Of a stretch of 5,111 bases of DNA, positions 1 through 5,111 are shown piece by piece. The translations under genes were made by a program, and so were the position numbers. Position 1 is the stretch's first letter. Each line of letters opens with the position of its first letter. The notes below the pieces were generated by a model. The model had not been told where the DNA came from and did not search any database. It saw nothing but the letters and a program-made list of their open reading frames with translations. This stretch comes from Candidatus Dojkabacteria bacterium. GTDB taxonomy: Bacteria; Patescibacteriota; Dojkabacteria; SC72; JAHDCA01. Location of the stretch: the NCBI GenBank assembly GCA_020630115.1, contig JAHDCA010000067.1:1-5111 (forward strand), read 5' to 3'.

Positions 1-1395
1 CATTCTATGATTTTTACTTAATAGGTCTCTATGTTTATTAACAAATCTCCAAAACAAAGCATCCCAGATATCTGACCATTGCCCCCTTTTATAGTTACTC
101 ATTTTGATTATGTAGTTCGAGGATGAGATATAAGGTTTGGTTACAATCTTACCTCCATCACTATATTGGCACATTCCATAAACATTTGGTACCATTACCC
201 AGTCATATGAATCGACAAACATCTCCATGAACCATTTGTAAACTTCATCAGGATCAATCTCACATAGAAGCATTATATTTCCTAATATCATCAACCTAGG
301 GATGTGATGTGTGTAAGCGTGTTTATTTAAATTTTTAATCGCATCGTCTACTGGTTCTATTCCAGTGTTGCCCGAGTACCATACATCTTTTAGTTTGTTT
401 TTATGTTCGAAGAAATTAGTCGTTCTTTGATATACACTTTGTTCACTATAAACTCCTCTCATATACTCTCTCCAGCCAATTACTTGTCTAATAAAACCTT
501 CTAGGGATTCGATAGGTACATCTTTCTCTTTTCCATACTTAATAACGGAATTTGTAACTTGTTTTGGTGTGAGTAATCCGATATTTAACATTGGAGTGAT
601 TACACTATGATTTATAAAATTATAATCGGTGTGTATTGCATCTTCGTAAACTCCAAAATCTTGAAATCTGTTTTCTAAGAAACGCTCTAGCCATCTTTGT
701 GATTCCTTATGTTCAATAGGGTAGATAAATTCGTCAATATTGCCGTAGTTCTCAGGAAAATTCTTTTTGACATACTTGTATGCTTCGTTAAGATATAATT
801 GATGTTCACTACTTGGCTTGTGATTGAGGTTTTCTTCATTTGGTATGTAGTTCTTCGGTAGCTTTTTACGATTATGTACATCAAAGCTCCATTTACCACC
901 TTGTGGTTTGAGTTCTTGATCTACTAAGATCTTAAACCTCTTTCTCTGTTTAGTATAGAAACTTGAAAAGTAATATTTTGAATCATTGAGCAATTCAGTA
1001 TTTTCATTATCAGTATTTATGAACATCGGGGTAGAGTAGTAGTTTGTAGATTCGAAGTATTTGTCGAGTCTTTTTTCTAATAAGAAATCAGCAACCTCGA
1101 AAGTATGTAGCTCACATGTAGAGTCAATTGTTCTATAACTATCTTTTATCCTTTCGTAATCAATATATTCTTTCGCGATGTTTGCAGGTATTGTGTTTTC
1201 AAAGTAGTATTTCATACTTGCTCTATGAAGTATGATCTTCTGTTTGTGGAATTTCATTGGATATTCATGGTCGCCAAAGAACAACGGATCTTCAAGTACC
1301 AATATTCTTTCTATCTTTCTAGATTCTAGTATGTTCTCTACATAATATCCCCATTCAAATAATTGATTTGGAAATATAAATAATGTTTTTTCCAT
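1..1395 (-). CDS. Cryptochrome/photolyase-family protein, PhrB/DPRP-like, lacking Fe-S cysteines (3' end cut off by window)
   Basis: The frame is open for 465 codons from ATG at 1395 to the left edge; the family is usually about 500-515 residues, so only some 40-50 C-terminal residues are missing. Family motifs are clear: GGKWSFD (166-172), GFIRQVIGWREYMRG (300-314), HAYTHHIPRLMILGN (359-373), DPDEVYKWF (381-389), DWVMVPNVYGM (398-408), SDGG (412-415) and KPYISSSNYI (420-429). These form the FAD-binding helical half of the bacterial (6-4) photolyase / CryB group; residues 1-130 form the Rossmann-like antenna half. Known members use FAD and light to repair pyrimidine (6-4) photoproducts or act as photoreceptors. 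The only cysteines are C94, C378 and C409, and none aligns with the four [4Fe-4S] ligands of Agrobacterium PhrB as I recall them. This looks like a cluster-free branch. Repair activity is inferred. The start follows a -10-like TATAAA with no ribosome binding site. It lies downstream of tRNA-Asn on the same strand, but probably has its own promoter. Confidence 0.9.
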   Translation of the reverse strand, partial: MEKTLFIFPNQLFEWGYYVENILESRKIERILVLEDPLFFGDHEYPMKFHKQKIILHRASMKYYFENTIPANIAKEYIDYERIKDSYRTIDSTCELHTFEVADFLLEKRLDKYFESTNYYSTPMFINTDNENTELLNDSKYYFSSFYTKQRKRFKILVDQELKPQGGKWSFDVHNRKKLPKNYIPNEENLNHKPSSEHQLYLNEAYKYVKKNFPENYGNIDEFIYPIEHKESQRWLERFLENRFQDFGVYEDAIHTDYNFINHSVITPMLNIGLLTPKQVTNSVIKYGKEKDVPIESLEGFIRQVIGWREYMRGVYSEQSVYQRTTNFFEHKNKLKDVWYSGNTGIEPVDDAIKNLNKHAYTHHIPRLMILGNIMLLCEIDPDEVYKWFMEMFVDSYDWVMVPNVYGMCQYSDGGKIVTKPYISSSNYIIKMSNYKRGQWSDIWDALFWRFVNKHRDLLSKNHRM

Positions 1396-1402
1396 AAGAT
1401 AT

Positions 1403-1408
1403 TTTATA
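1403..1408 (-). promoter_or_regulatory. Candidate -10 box of the photolyase gene (leaderless layout)
   Basis: Read on the minus strand, TATAAA lies at 1408-1403 within TTGTATAAAATATC. Only seven bases separate it from the ATG at 1395, so a start of transcription at the usual distance would fall on or next to the start codon. The -35 region around 1426-1431 is not recognisable. The call rests on the -10 match and the lack of a Shine-Dalgarno sequence. Confidence 0.4.
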
Positions 1409-1493
1409 CAATTTTGGTATCAGGTCTATGTCCTTTAACAGATCTATTTCTAGCTGTTCTTATTGATGATGATTTTTACAAAAACCAAGATTA

Positions 1494-1543
1494 CTCATAT
1501 AAATAAGCAAATGACTTTTTATTAATTGTTTTTTATATATGAG
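1494..1543. repeat. AT-rich inverted repeat
   Basis: CTCATATA at 1494-1501 is the exact reverse complement of TATATGAG at 1536-1543, with a 34-base AT-rich interior. The pairing can be extended only with mismatches or a bulge. It could be an operator, a weak transcript end for the tRNA, or chance in AT-rich DNA. No function is assigned. Confidence 0.3.
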
Positions 1544-1622
1544 ACTTGCATTCTTTGCCTCACTTTTAACATCTATAAGGAAGTAAAGGTAGGAAACTTA
1601 GTTAGTCTGGGTGAGTTCGAAA

Positions 1623-1698
1623 TGGCTCCGCGGGCTGGACTCGAACCAGCAACCCATTGATTAACAGTCAATTGCTCTACCGATTGAGCTACCGCGGA
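1623..1698 (-). tRNA. tRNA-Asn (anticodon GUU), CCA encoded
   Basis: Reading from 1698 down, a complete 76-base cloverleaf is present: acceptor TCCGCGG pairs with CCGCGGA, the D stem is GCTC/GAGC, the anticodon stem is ATTGA/TCAAT around the loop CTGTTAA, the variable loop is GGGTT, and the T stem is GCTGG/CCAGC around TTCGAGT. The anticodon GTT lies at 1665-1663 and decodes AAC and AAU. The discriminator base is G (1626), as expected for asparagine, and the 3' CCA is encoded in the DNA at 1625-1623. All stems are fully paired, so the gene looks functional. It is transcribed from a strong promoter at 1749-1777. Confidence 0.97.
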
Positions 1699-1748
1699 TA
1701 ATCGCCATTAGCATCATCAAGATTGGTAAATCATTAATGTGCTTGGAA

Positions 1749-1777
1749 ATTATACTTATTTCTGACTAAAAATTCAA
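1749..1777 (-). promoter_or_regulatory. Sigma70-type promoter for tRNA-Asn
   Basis: On the minus strand TTGAAT (1777-1772) is separated by exactly 17 bases from a perfect TATAAT (1754-1749). Transcription would begin near 1742, giving about 44 bases of 5' leader to be removed before the mature tRNA end at 1698. This is the best promoter match in the window. It lies in the 154-base gap shared with the divergent yvcK gene. Confidence 0.75.
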
Positions 1778-1852
1778 TTAAAAATTTTACTTTTATCATC
1801 ATTGGTTTTGAAGGATAATTGGTCAGATAAATTTGGATCGATTAGTAAAATT

Positions 1853-2842
1853 ATGAATAAAACAAAAGTAGCGATAATTGGTGGAGGAACTGGTAGTTCT
1901 GTTGTGATAAGTGGGTTGAAGAAATTCATTGATCTTGATCTGAGTATCTTGGTAAATATGACAGACGATGGGGGAAGTAATAAAGTCGTAAGAGATGATT
2001 TTGGAATGCTACCGTTAAGTGATGTTAGAAAAAGTATTCTCGCATTAGTAGATGAGAGCAAACATGAGCTTTTACGTGAGATTTTTACTTACAGATTTGC
2101 AAAGTCAGAAGGACTTGCTGGGCATACACTAGGTAATCTTATCATGATGGCTTTAACTGATAGCACAGGGAGTGAATTATTAACTATTGAGAAACTATGT
2201 CAGCTATTTGAGATTCAACATAAGGTGATCCCTGTAACTAGCAGGATAGCATCTTTAAATGCCATTTACGCAGATGGAACTTCTTCAAATTCTGAGCATG
2301 AGATTGATGAGAAAGATACTACTTCGAGGATTACAAAACTAACACTTAAGCCAAACGTTAGTGCTAGTAAAGAGGCTTTAGAAGCTATAGAGCAATCGGA
2401 GTATATACTCCTTGGACCTGGTGATCTATACACAACAACAATTGCGGCCCTGGCTGTAAAAGGTATGAAGAAGGCAATCTCAAATTCAAATGCAAAAGTA
2501 ATACTAGTTAGCAATTTGTTTAGTAAGAAAGGGCAAACAAAAGGTCTAGAGTTATCTGATTTTGTTAATGAAATAGAGAAGTATATCGGTAAGAGATTAT
2601 TCAAGGTAATACATAATGACTCTATAGTCCCAAGATCGTTAAGGAAAAGATACGAAGATGTTGGTGAGCACATGATAGAAAATGATATGCTTGAAGATCA
2701 CAGAGTTGAACTCAAAGACGTAGCATCTACCAAGATGGTAATTAAATCTAAAGGCGATAAGCTACGAAGAAGCTTATTTAGACATGACAGTGACAAACTC
2801 GCAGTAGTACTTTATTCAATCTTTAAAGGTGTCTTGAAGTAG
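1853..2842 (+). CDS. yvcK: YvcK/CofD-family protein (gluconeogenesis and cell-envelope factor)
   Basis: The protein has 329 residues, the normal length for bacterial YvcK (CuvA in mycobacteria), a relative of the archaeal 2-phospho-L-lactate transferase CofD. Motifs in order: Rossmann-type nucleotide loop VAIIGGGTGSS (6-16), TDDGGSNKVVRDDFGMLP (37-54) with SDVRKSILAL (56-65), GHTLGNL (90-96), LLGPGDLYTTTI (186-197) and the C-terminal HDSDKLAVVLYSI (311-323). In studied bacteria YvcK binds UDP-sugars and is needed for growth on gluconeogenic carbon sources and for correct peptidoglycan and cell shape; it is cytoplasmic. The start at ATG 1853 places MNKTKVAIIGGG at the family N-terminus. The frame is open further back to a TTG at 1802, which would add 17 unconserved residues. 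No Shine-Dalgarno is visible; a weak TTGGTT(1802)-18-GATAAA(1826) pair could be the promoter. The usual partners RapZ (upstream) and WhiA (downstream) are absent nearby. It ends in TAG, 53 bases before the convergent sanA-like gene. Confidence 0.9.
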   Translation: MNKTKVAIIGGGTGSSVVISGLKKFIDLDLSILVNMTDDGGSNKVVRDDFGMLPLSDVRKSILALVDESKHELLREIFTYRFAKSEGLAGHTLGNLIMMALTDSTGSELLTIEKLCQLFEIQHKVIPVTSRIASLNAIYADGTSSNSEHEIDEKDTTSRITKLTLKPNVSASKEALEAIEQSEYILLGPGDLYTTTIAALAVKGMKKAISNSNAKVILVSNLFSKKGQTKGLELSDFVNEIEKYIGKRLFKVIHNDSIVPRSLRKRYEDVGEHMIENDMLEDHRVELKDVASTKMVIKSKGDKLRRSLFRHDSDKLAVVLYSIFKGVLK

Positions 2843-2895
2843 ATTAATATTCAGCTTGATAAATCTAGTCCGAAGAAGTTTTGTTAGTAGGTTAT

Positions 2896-3561
2896 TTACT
2901 CATCCAATCCAAGATCTATTACATCACCTCCAACATAGTACGGCTCAAGTATGTAAGCATCAATTATTGATTTATAGATGGCTAGGTATTCTCTGATTTT
3001 ATAATAATTTTGTCCTTGGTATGTCTGGTAAGTTGAGGATATTCCAGAAGTCTCAATCCCAAGGTGCTCACATAGAAAGATCGTTCGAGGTAGGTGGTAG
3101 CCTTGGCTAACAACGATTGCTTTCTCGACTTGGAATATGTCTGAGGCTCTAGCACAAGTATCAAATGTCCTTCTACCAGCAAAGTCTTCAAAGATAACTT
3201 CCGGATCGATCTCGTATTTACTAATTAGATAATTTTTCATAGATTCTGGCTCATTGTAGTTTGCGAATCTATTATCTCCAGAGACAATAATCCGCGTGAT
3301 CTTATCTTCATTGTACAACTCAGCAACTCGATCAAGCCTATGACGCAGCATTAATTTTGGTGATCCATCAGGATTAACTCCCGCCCCAAGTACGATCGCA
3401 ACATCGTGAAATTCAACTGCTTGAGTATCCTCGTAAACTTGTTTAGAGAAGTTCTGATGTATCAGGTAAGGTAAAGAGATCAATAATAATAAAAATAGCG
3501 AAACAAGTAGAAAACTACTTTTACTAAAAATTATGTTTTTATACGACTTAATGTATCTCAT
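2896..3561 (-). CDS. SanA/YdcF-like (DUF218) membrane-anchored protein
   Basis: The 221-residue protein starts with a basic cytoplasmic stub and one hydrophobic helix (about 16-36, rich in Leu/Phe), a signal anchor that places the rest outside the membrane. The soluble DUF218 domain shows FHDVAIVLGAGV (51-62), a region around PKLMLRHRLDR (68-78), IIVSGDN (91-97), a glutamate at 104, GRRTFDTCARA (129-139) and VVSQGYHLPRTIFLCEHLGI (150-169). This order is typical of SanA, the E. coli inner-membrane protein linked to vancomycin exclusion at high temperature, and of the wider YdcF family, whose biochemical activity is poorly known. A role in envelope or cell-wall precursor handling is inferred from relatives, not seen here. 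ATG 3561 is the natural start, just before the basic stub, and follows a TATAAT 12 bases upstream. The gene ends in TAA. It is convergent with yvcK and divergent from hpf. Confidence 0.88.
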   Translation of the reverse strand: MRYIKSYKNIIFSKSSFLLVSLFLLLLISLPYLIHQNFSKQVYEDTQAVEFHDVAIVLGAGVNPDGSPKLMLRHRLDRVAELYNEDKITRIIVSGDNRFANYNEPESMKNYLISKYEIDPEVIFEDFAGRRTFDTCARASDIFQVEKAIVVSQGYHLPRTIFLCEHLGIETSGISSTYQTYQGQNYYKIREYLAIYKSIIDAYILEPYYVGGDVIDLGLDE

Positions 3562-3573
3562 ATGCTATAAATA

Positions 3574-3579
3574 ATTATA
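3574..3579 (-). promoter_or_regulatory. -10 box of the sanA-like gene
   Basis: A perfect TATAAT reads at 3579-3574 on the minus strand, with 12 bases before ATG 3561. Transcription would start near 3567, leaving a leader of about six bases with no room for a ribosome binding site. The -35 position (about 3597-3602) matches consensus poorly. Confidence 0.5.
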
Positions 3580-3587
3580 CTGATTAA

Positions 3588-3616
3588 TTGCAGTAAGATA
3601 ATAAAGCTTAGATAAA
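3588..3616 (+). promoter_or_regulatory. Candidate promoter of hpf
   Basis: TTGCAG (3588-3593) and GATAAA (3611-3616) are 17 bases apart on the plus strand. The expected start of transcription near 3623 gives a leader of about ten bases before ATG 3633. Both boxes are imperfect, and a second -10-like GATAAT sits at 3597-3602 without a good -35. Confidence 0.4.
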
Positions 3617-3632
3617 TTTATGGAAAAGTAAA

Positions 3633-4205
3633 ATGGAACAAAATTTAAAGATTACCTTTATAGGTATGGATTCGAGTGATGGTATCAAGGAGGCAGTACA
3701 ATCAATGATCCAAAGGCTTAGCACAAAAGTTAGCCCAAGTATGATTCAATGTAATGTTCATCAAAACGTCGCTAATAAAGGTGTTAGCAAGGATTTCAAG
3801 CTAGACTTTAACCTTAGTATGGATAATGCAACTATTAGGGTAGAGACAATAGGTGACGATGTTTATAAGATGATTAATGAGTCTTACGAGACAATACTTC
3901 GAAGACACGAAAGGTATGAAGGACGTAAAAAACATTGGGAAGGTGATAGTCAATGGGATCAAATCGAAGGGGATTCTCAAGATGACGAGACAACACAGTA
4001 CATTGATGGCTACACTCCTGTAGTTTCTCAGAGAAATTCCATCAAAGTGGGAAGACCTATGCATGAAGCTGAGGCGATTGAGTGGATGGAGCTACTTGGT
4101 TACCCTCATTATATATTTAAGAACCTTGATTCTGATGGGCAACTCTCGATGGCTTACATTAGAGGAGTAGGTGGGTACGGGCTACTTGAGATCCATGGTA
4201 GCTAG
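3633..4205 (+). CDS. hpf: Long-form ribosome hibernation promoting factor (HPF)
   Basis: The 190-residue protein has the two-domain layout of long HPF. Residues 5-100 match the S30AE/YfiA fold in pattern: strand KITFIGMDS, an amphipathic helix (16-32), further strands through FKLDFNLSMDNATIRVE, and a second helix (DDVYKMINESYETILRR, 75-91). Residues 102-135 form an acidic, Gln/Asp-rich linker. Residues 137-188 match the C-terminal dimerisation domain, with VGRPMHEAEAIEWMELLGY (139-157), YIFKN (160-164) and GGYGLLE (180-186). In other bacteria the N-domain occupies the decoding centre of the 30S subunit and blocks tRNA and mRNA; the C-domain joins two ribosomes into inactive 100S dimers in stationary phase or stress. 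The cytoplasmic role here is inferred from this layout. ATG 3633 gives the expected N-terminus. A three-codon frame (ATG 3620 to TAA 3631) precedes it. The gene ends in TAG, 33 bases before a strong terminator, so it is probably monocistronic. Confidence 0.9.
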   Translation: MEQNLKITFIGMDSSDGIKEAVQSMIQRLSTKVSPSMIQCNVHQNVANKGVSKDFKLDFNLSMDNATIRVETIGDDVYKMINESYETILRRHERYEGRKKHWEGDSQWDQIEGDSQDDETTQYIDGYTPVVSQRNSIKVGRPMHEAEAIEWMELLGYPHYIFKNLDSDGQLSMAYIRGVGGYGLLEIHGS

Positions 4206-4238
4206 GTTACTACTCAGGTAACTTTTAATATGCTAAAG

Positions 4239-4264
4239 AAAAAGGTCCCAAATGGGACCTTTTT
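4239..4264. terminator. Bidirectional rho-independent terminator
   Basis: Arms 4239-4249 and 4254-4264 pair perfectly over 11 bp around the four-base loop AAAT: a GGTCCC/GGGACC core flanked by five A/T pairs. The flanks give a run of five T on either strand. It can therefore end both hpf transcripts from the left and transcripts of the foldase-like gene from the right. Confidence 0.93.
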
Positions 4265-4271
4265 GATCTTA

Positions 4272-4286
4272 CAAACGTTACGTTTG
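4272..4286. repeat. Small inverted repeat next to the foldase-like stop codon
   Basis: CAAACG (4272-4277) and CGTTTG (4281-4286) pair perfectly around TTA. It begins one base beyond the TAA of the minus-strand gene and lies before the strong terminator. It might block 3' exonucleases or be chance; nothing decides between them. Confidence 0.35.
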
Positions 4287-4287
4287 G

Positions 4288-5111
4288 TTAGAATATATCT
4301 TTGAAAAGCTCTCTTGTAACTTTCAAGAAACCATAACCCTCAGGGTCTGAAAGGTTGTTGATTACTGTAGCATCTTCTTCAAGCTCTACAATATATGCAG
4401 TAGCGCTTTGAGAGACTTGTTGTCTAATGAAGAACTCTCTAACAGTATCCTTTACATCTTCAAATTGATCTAGCTCATTGAAGTAAATCTGCTTATTTGT
4501 TTCAAAAAATTCTTGAAGTTGCTCATCAGTTGGTTCTTCAACGACTAATCTTCTAAGTGTTTCTTCTATGATGATATTATCTCTGTATGTTTCTTCAGTT
4601 AAACCGTTCTCACTTAGAGCAGCTTCAAATGCTTCTCTTCCGTTAAGTCTTTCAACATCGCCTTGGATAAACTCATCTACATCTTGAGTTGAGATCTCGA
4701 TATCTTGTTCAGCTCCTTGCTGAAGGATCAATTCACTTTGGATCATCTGTTCTAAAGTTCTTGTTCCGTATAGAGCTTCCATTTGATCGTTTAGATCTCT
4801 TTTAGTGATTCTCTTATCGTTAACGATTGCTACTGAGTGGTCATTGTTAAGGTACTGAACGATATAATCCACTGCAACATAAAGTGCAAAGATAAAGACA
4901 ATCCATCCAATTACTTTGATCATTCCTTTACCAAAAGACATTGTAGATCTTGAAGCAGATTCTACAACTTTTTTAGTATCAGTTGCTTTAGAAGCAGCAG
5001 CTTTTTTAACAGTCTTTGCTTTGGAACTTGCTTTGCTTACTGTTTTTCTTGCTTTACTAGTCACTTTCTTAGTTGTAGCTTTAGCTCTAGTTGATGTTCT
5101 TTTTGAAACTT
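4288..5111 (-). CDS. SurA-N-like membrane-anchored foldase/chaperone with Lys-rich N-terminal tail (5' end cut off by window)
   Basis: The frame is open from the right edge to TAA at 4290-4288, with 273 residues visible and the true start outside. The first 56 or so residues are a basic, low-complexity Lys/Ala/Thr/Ser tail resembling histone H1 or AlgP (repeated KA, KK and TK units). One membrane helix follows (IKVIGWIVFIFALYVAVDYI, coded about 4917-4858). The rest is soluble: VAIVNDKRITKRDLNDQ is the usual opening of SurA/PrsA-type N-terminal chaperone domains, then LEQMIQSELILQQGAEQ, DVDEFIQ, and helices through TDEQLQEFFETNKQIYF and VKDTVREFFIRQQV. No parvulin prolyl-isomerase domain is present. 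The expected topology is tail in the cytoplasm and chaperone domain outside, assisting folding of exported proteins; this is inferred from the family. The GTG at 5064 is not a convincing start because the same Lys-rich pattern continues upstream of it. Transcription would end at the 4239-4264 hairpin. Confidence 0.8.
   Translation of the reverse strand, partial: VSKRTSTRAKATTKKVTSKARKTVSKASSKAKTVKKAAASKATDTKKVVESASRSTMSFGKGMIKVIGWIVFIFALYVAVDYIVQYLNNDHSVAIVNDKRITKRDLNDQMEALYGTRTLEQMIQSELILQQGAEQDIEISTQDVDEFIQGDVERLNGREAFEAALSENGLTEETYRDNIIIEETLRRLVVEEPTDEQLQEFFETNKQIYFNELDQFEDVKDTVREFFIRQQVSQSATAYIVELEEDATVINNLSDPEGYGFLKVTRELFKDIF

Larger units (their letters stand above)
1396..1622. other. 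Non-coding gap between the tRNA and photolyase genes
   Basis: This 227-base AT-rich stretch holds no frame that looks like a gene. It contains the photolyase upstream region at its left end and an imperfect AT-rich inverted repeat (1494-1543). No G/C-rich hairpin with a T-run marks the end of the tRNA transcript. Confidence 0.6.

Noticed and set aside
687..899. Minus-strand open frame of 70 codons
   Set aside because: It lies wholly inside the photolyase gene in another frame and resembles no family; the photolyase frame has clear conserved motifs through this stretch.
1802..1852. TTG start giving yvcK 17 extra residues
   Set aside because: Family members begin a few residues before the GGGTG loop, which fits ATG 1853; the extra residues look unconserved and the TTG has no ribosome binding site.
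1774..2061. Minus-strand open frame opposite the start of yvcK
   Set aside because: It is antisense to the conserved nucleotide loop and DDGGS region of yvcK, and overlaps the tRNA promoter.
2266..2673. Minus-strand open frame of 135 codons inside yvcK
   Set aside because: It is a shadow of the conserved plus-strand gene; its Ser/Phe/Leu-rich translation matches no family I know.
2843..2895. Terminator between convergent yvcK and sanA-like genes
   Set aside because: I found no stable stem followed by a T-run in these 53 bases.
2982..3191. Second minus-strand frame inside the sanA-like gene
   Set aside because: It overlaps the conserved GRRTFDTCARA and SQGYHLPR coding region in a different frame.
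3801..4064. Minus-strand open frame opposite hpf
   Set aside because: It is antisense to well-matched HPF coding sequence and has no recognisable product.
5062..5064. GTG as the start of the foldase-like gene
   Set aside because: The frame stays open to the window edge and the Lys/Thr/Ala-rich pattern continues unbroken upstream, so the start lies outside.
1..5111. Alternative genetic code (TGA read as Gly or Trp)
   Set aside because: No in-frame TGA occurs in any of the five genes and all tryptophans use TGG; the standard bacterial code explains everything.

Overview
This is an AT-rich (roughly two thirds A+T by eye) bacterial chromosomal window with short intergenic gaps, five protein genes and one tRNA gene. 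The genes are ordinary bacterial housekeeping or stress families: YvcK/CofD-like, SanA/YdcF-like, long HPF, a SurA-N-like foldase and a PhrB-type photolyase homologue. No visible start has a convincing Shine-Dalgarno sequence, and several promoter -10 boxes lie almost at the start codon. The foldase carries a Lys/Ala/Thr-rich histone-H1-like tail. Together these traits suggest a Candidate Phyla Radiation (Patescibacteria) lineage, but that is an inference and no marker here proves it. All readable stops are TAA or TAG, and no frame contains an internal TGA, so the standard bacterial code fits.

Layout: 1-1395 (minus) is most of a cryptochrome/photolyase-family protein whose C-terminus lies beyond the left edge. 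1396-1622 is non-coding. 1623-1698 (minus) is a complete tRNA-Asn(GUU) with encoded CCA and a strong sigma70-type promoter at 1749-1777. 1853-2842 (plus) is a YvcK-family protein. 2896-3561 (minus) is a membrane-anchored SanA/DUF218 protein, convergent with yvcK. 3633-4205 (plus) is a long ribosome hibernation promoting factor, divergent from the sanA-like gene. A perfect 11-bp hairpin at 4239-4264 works as a terminator on both strands and separates hpf from 4288-5111 (minus), a foldase-like membrane protein whose N-terminus lies beyond the right edge.

The genes alternate in strand, so they are mostly separate transcription units rather than one operon. A loose common theme is envelope maintenance and stress survival: YvcK and SanA-like proteins affect the cell envelope in other bacteria, HPF stores ribosomes in stationary phase, the SurA-N-like protein probably chaperones exported proteins, and the photolyase homologue may repair UV damage. 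I see no mobile element, CRISPR array, phage gene or toxin-antitoxin pair. The most notable points are the loss of all four predicted iron-sulfur ligands in the photolyase homologue, the histone-like cytoplasmic tail on a membrane foldase, and the leaderless or near-leaderless promoter layout.
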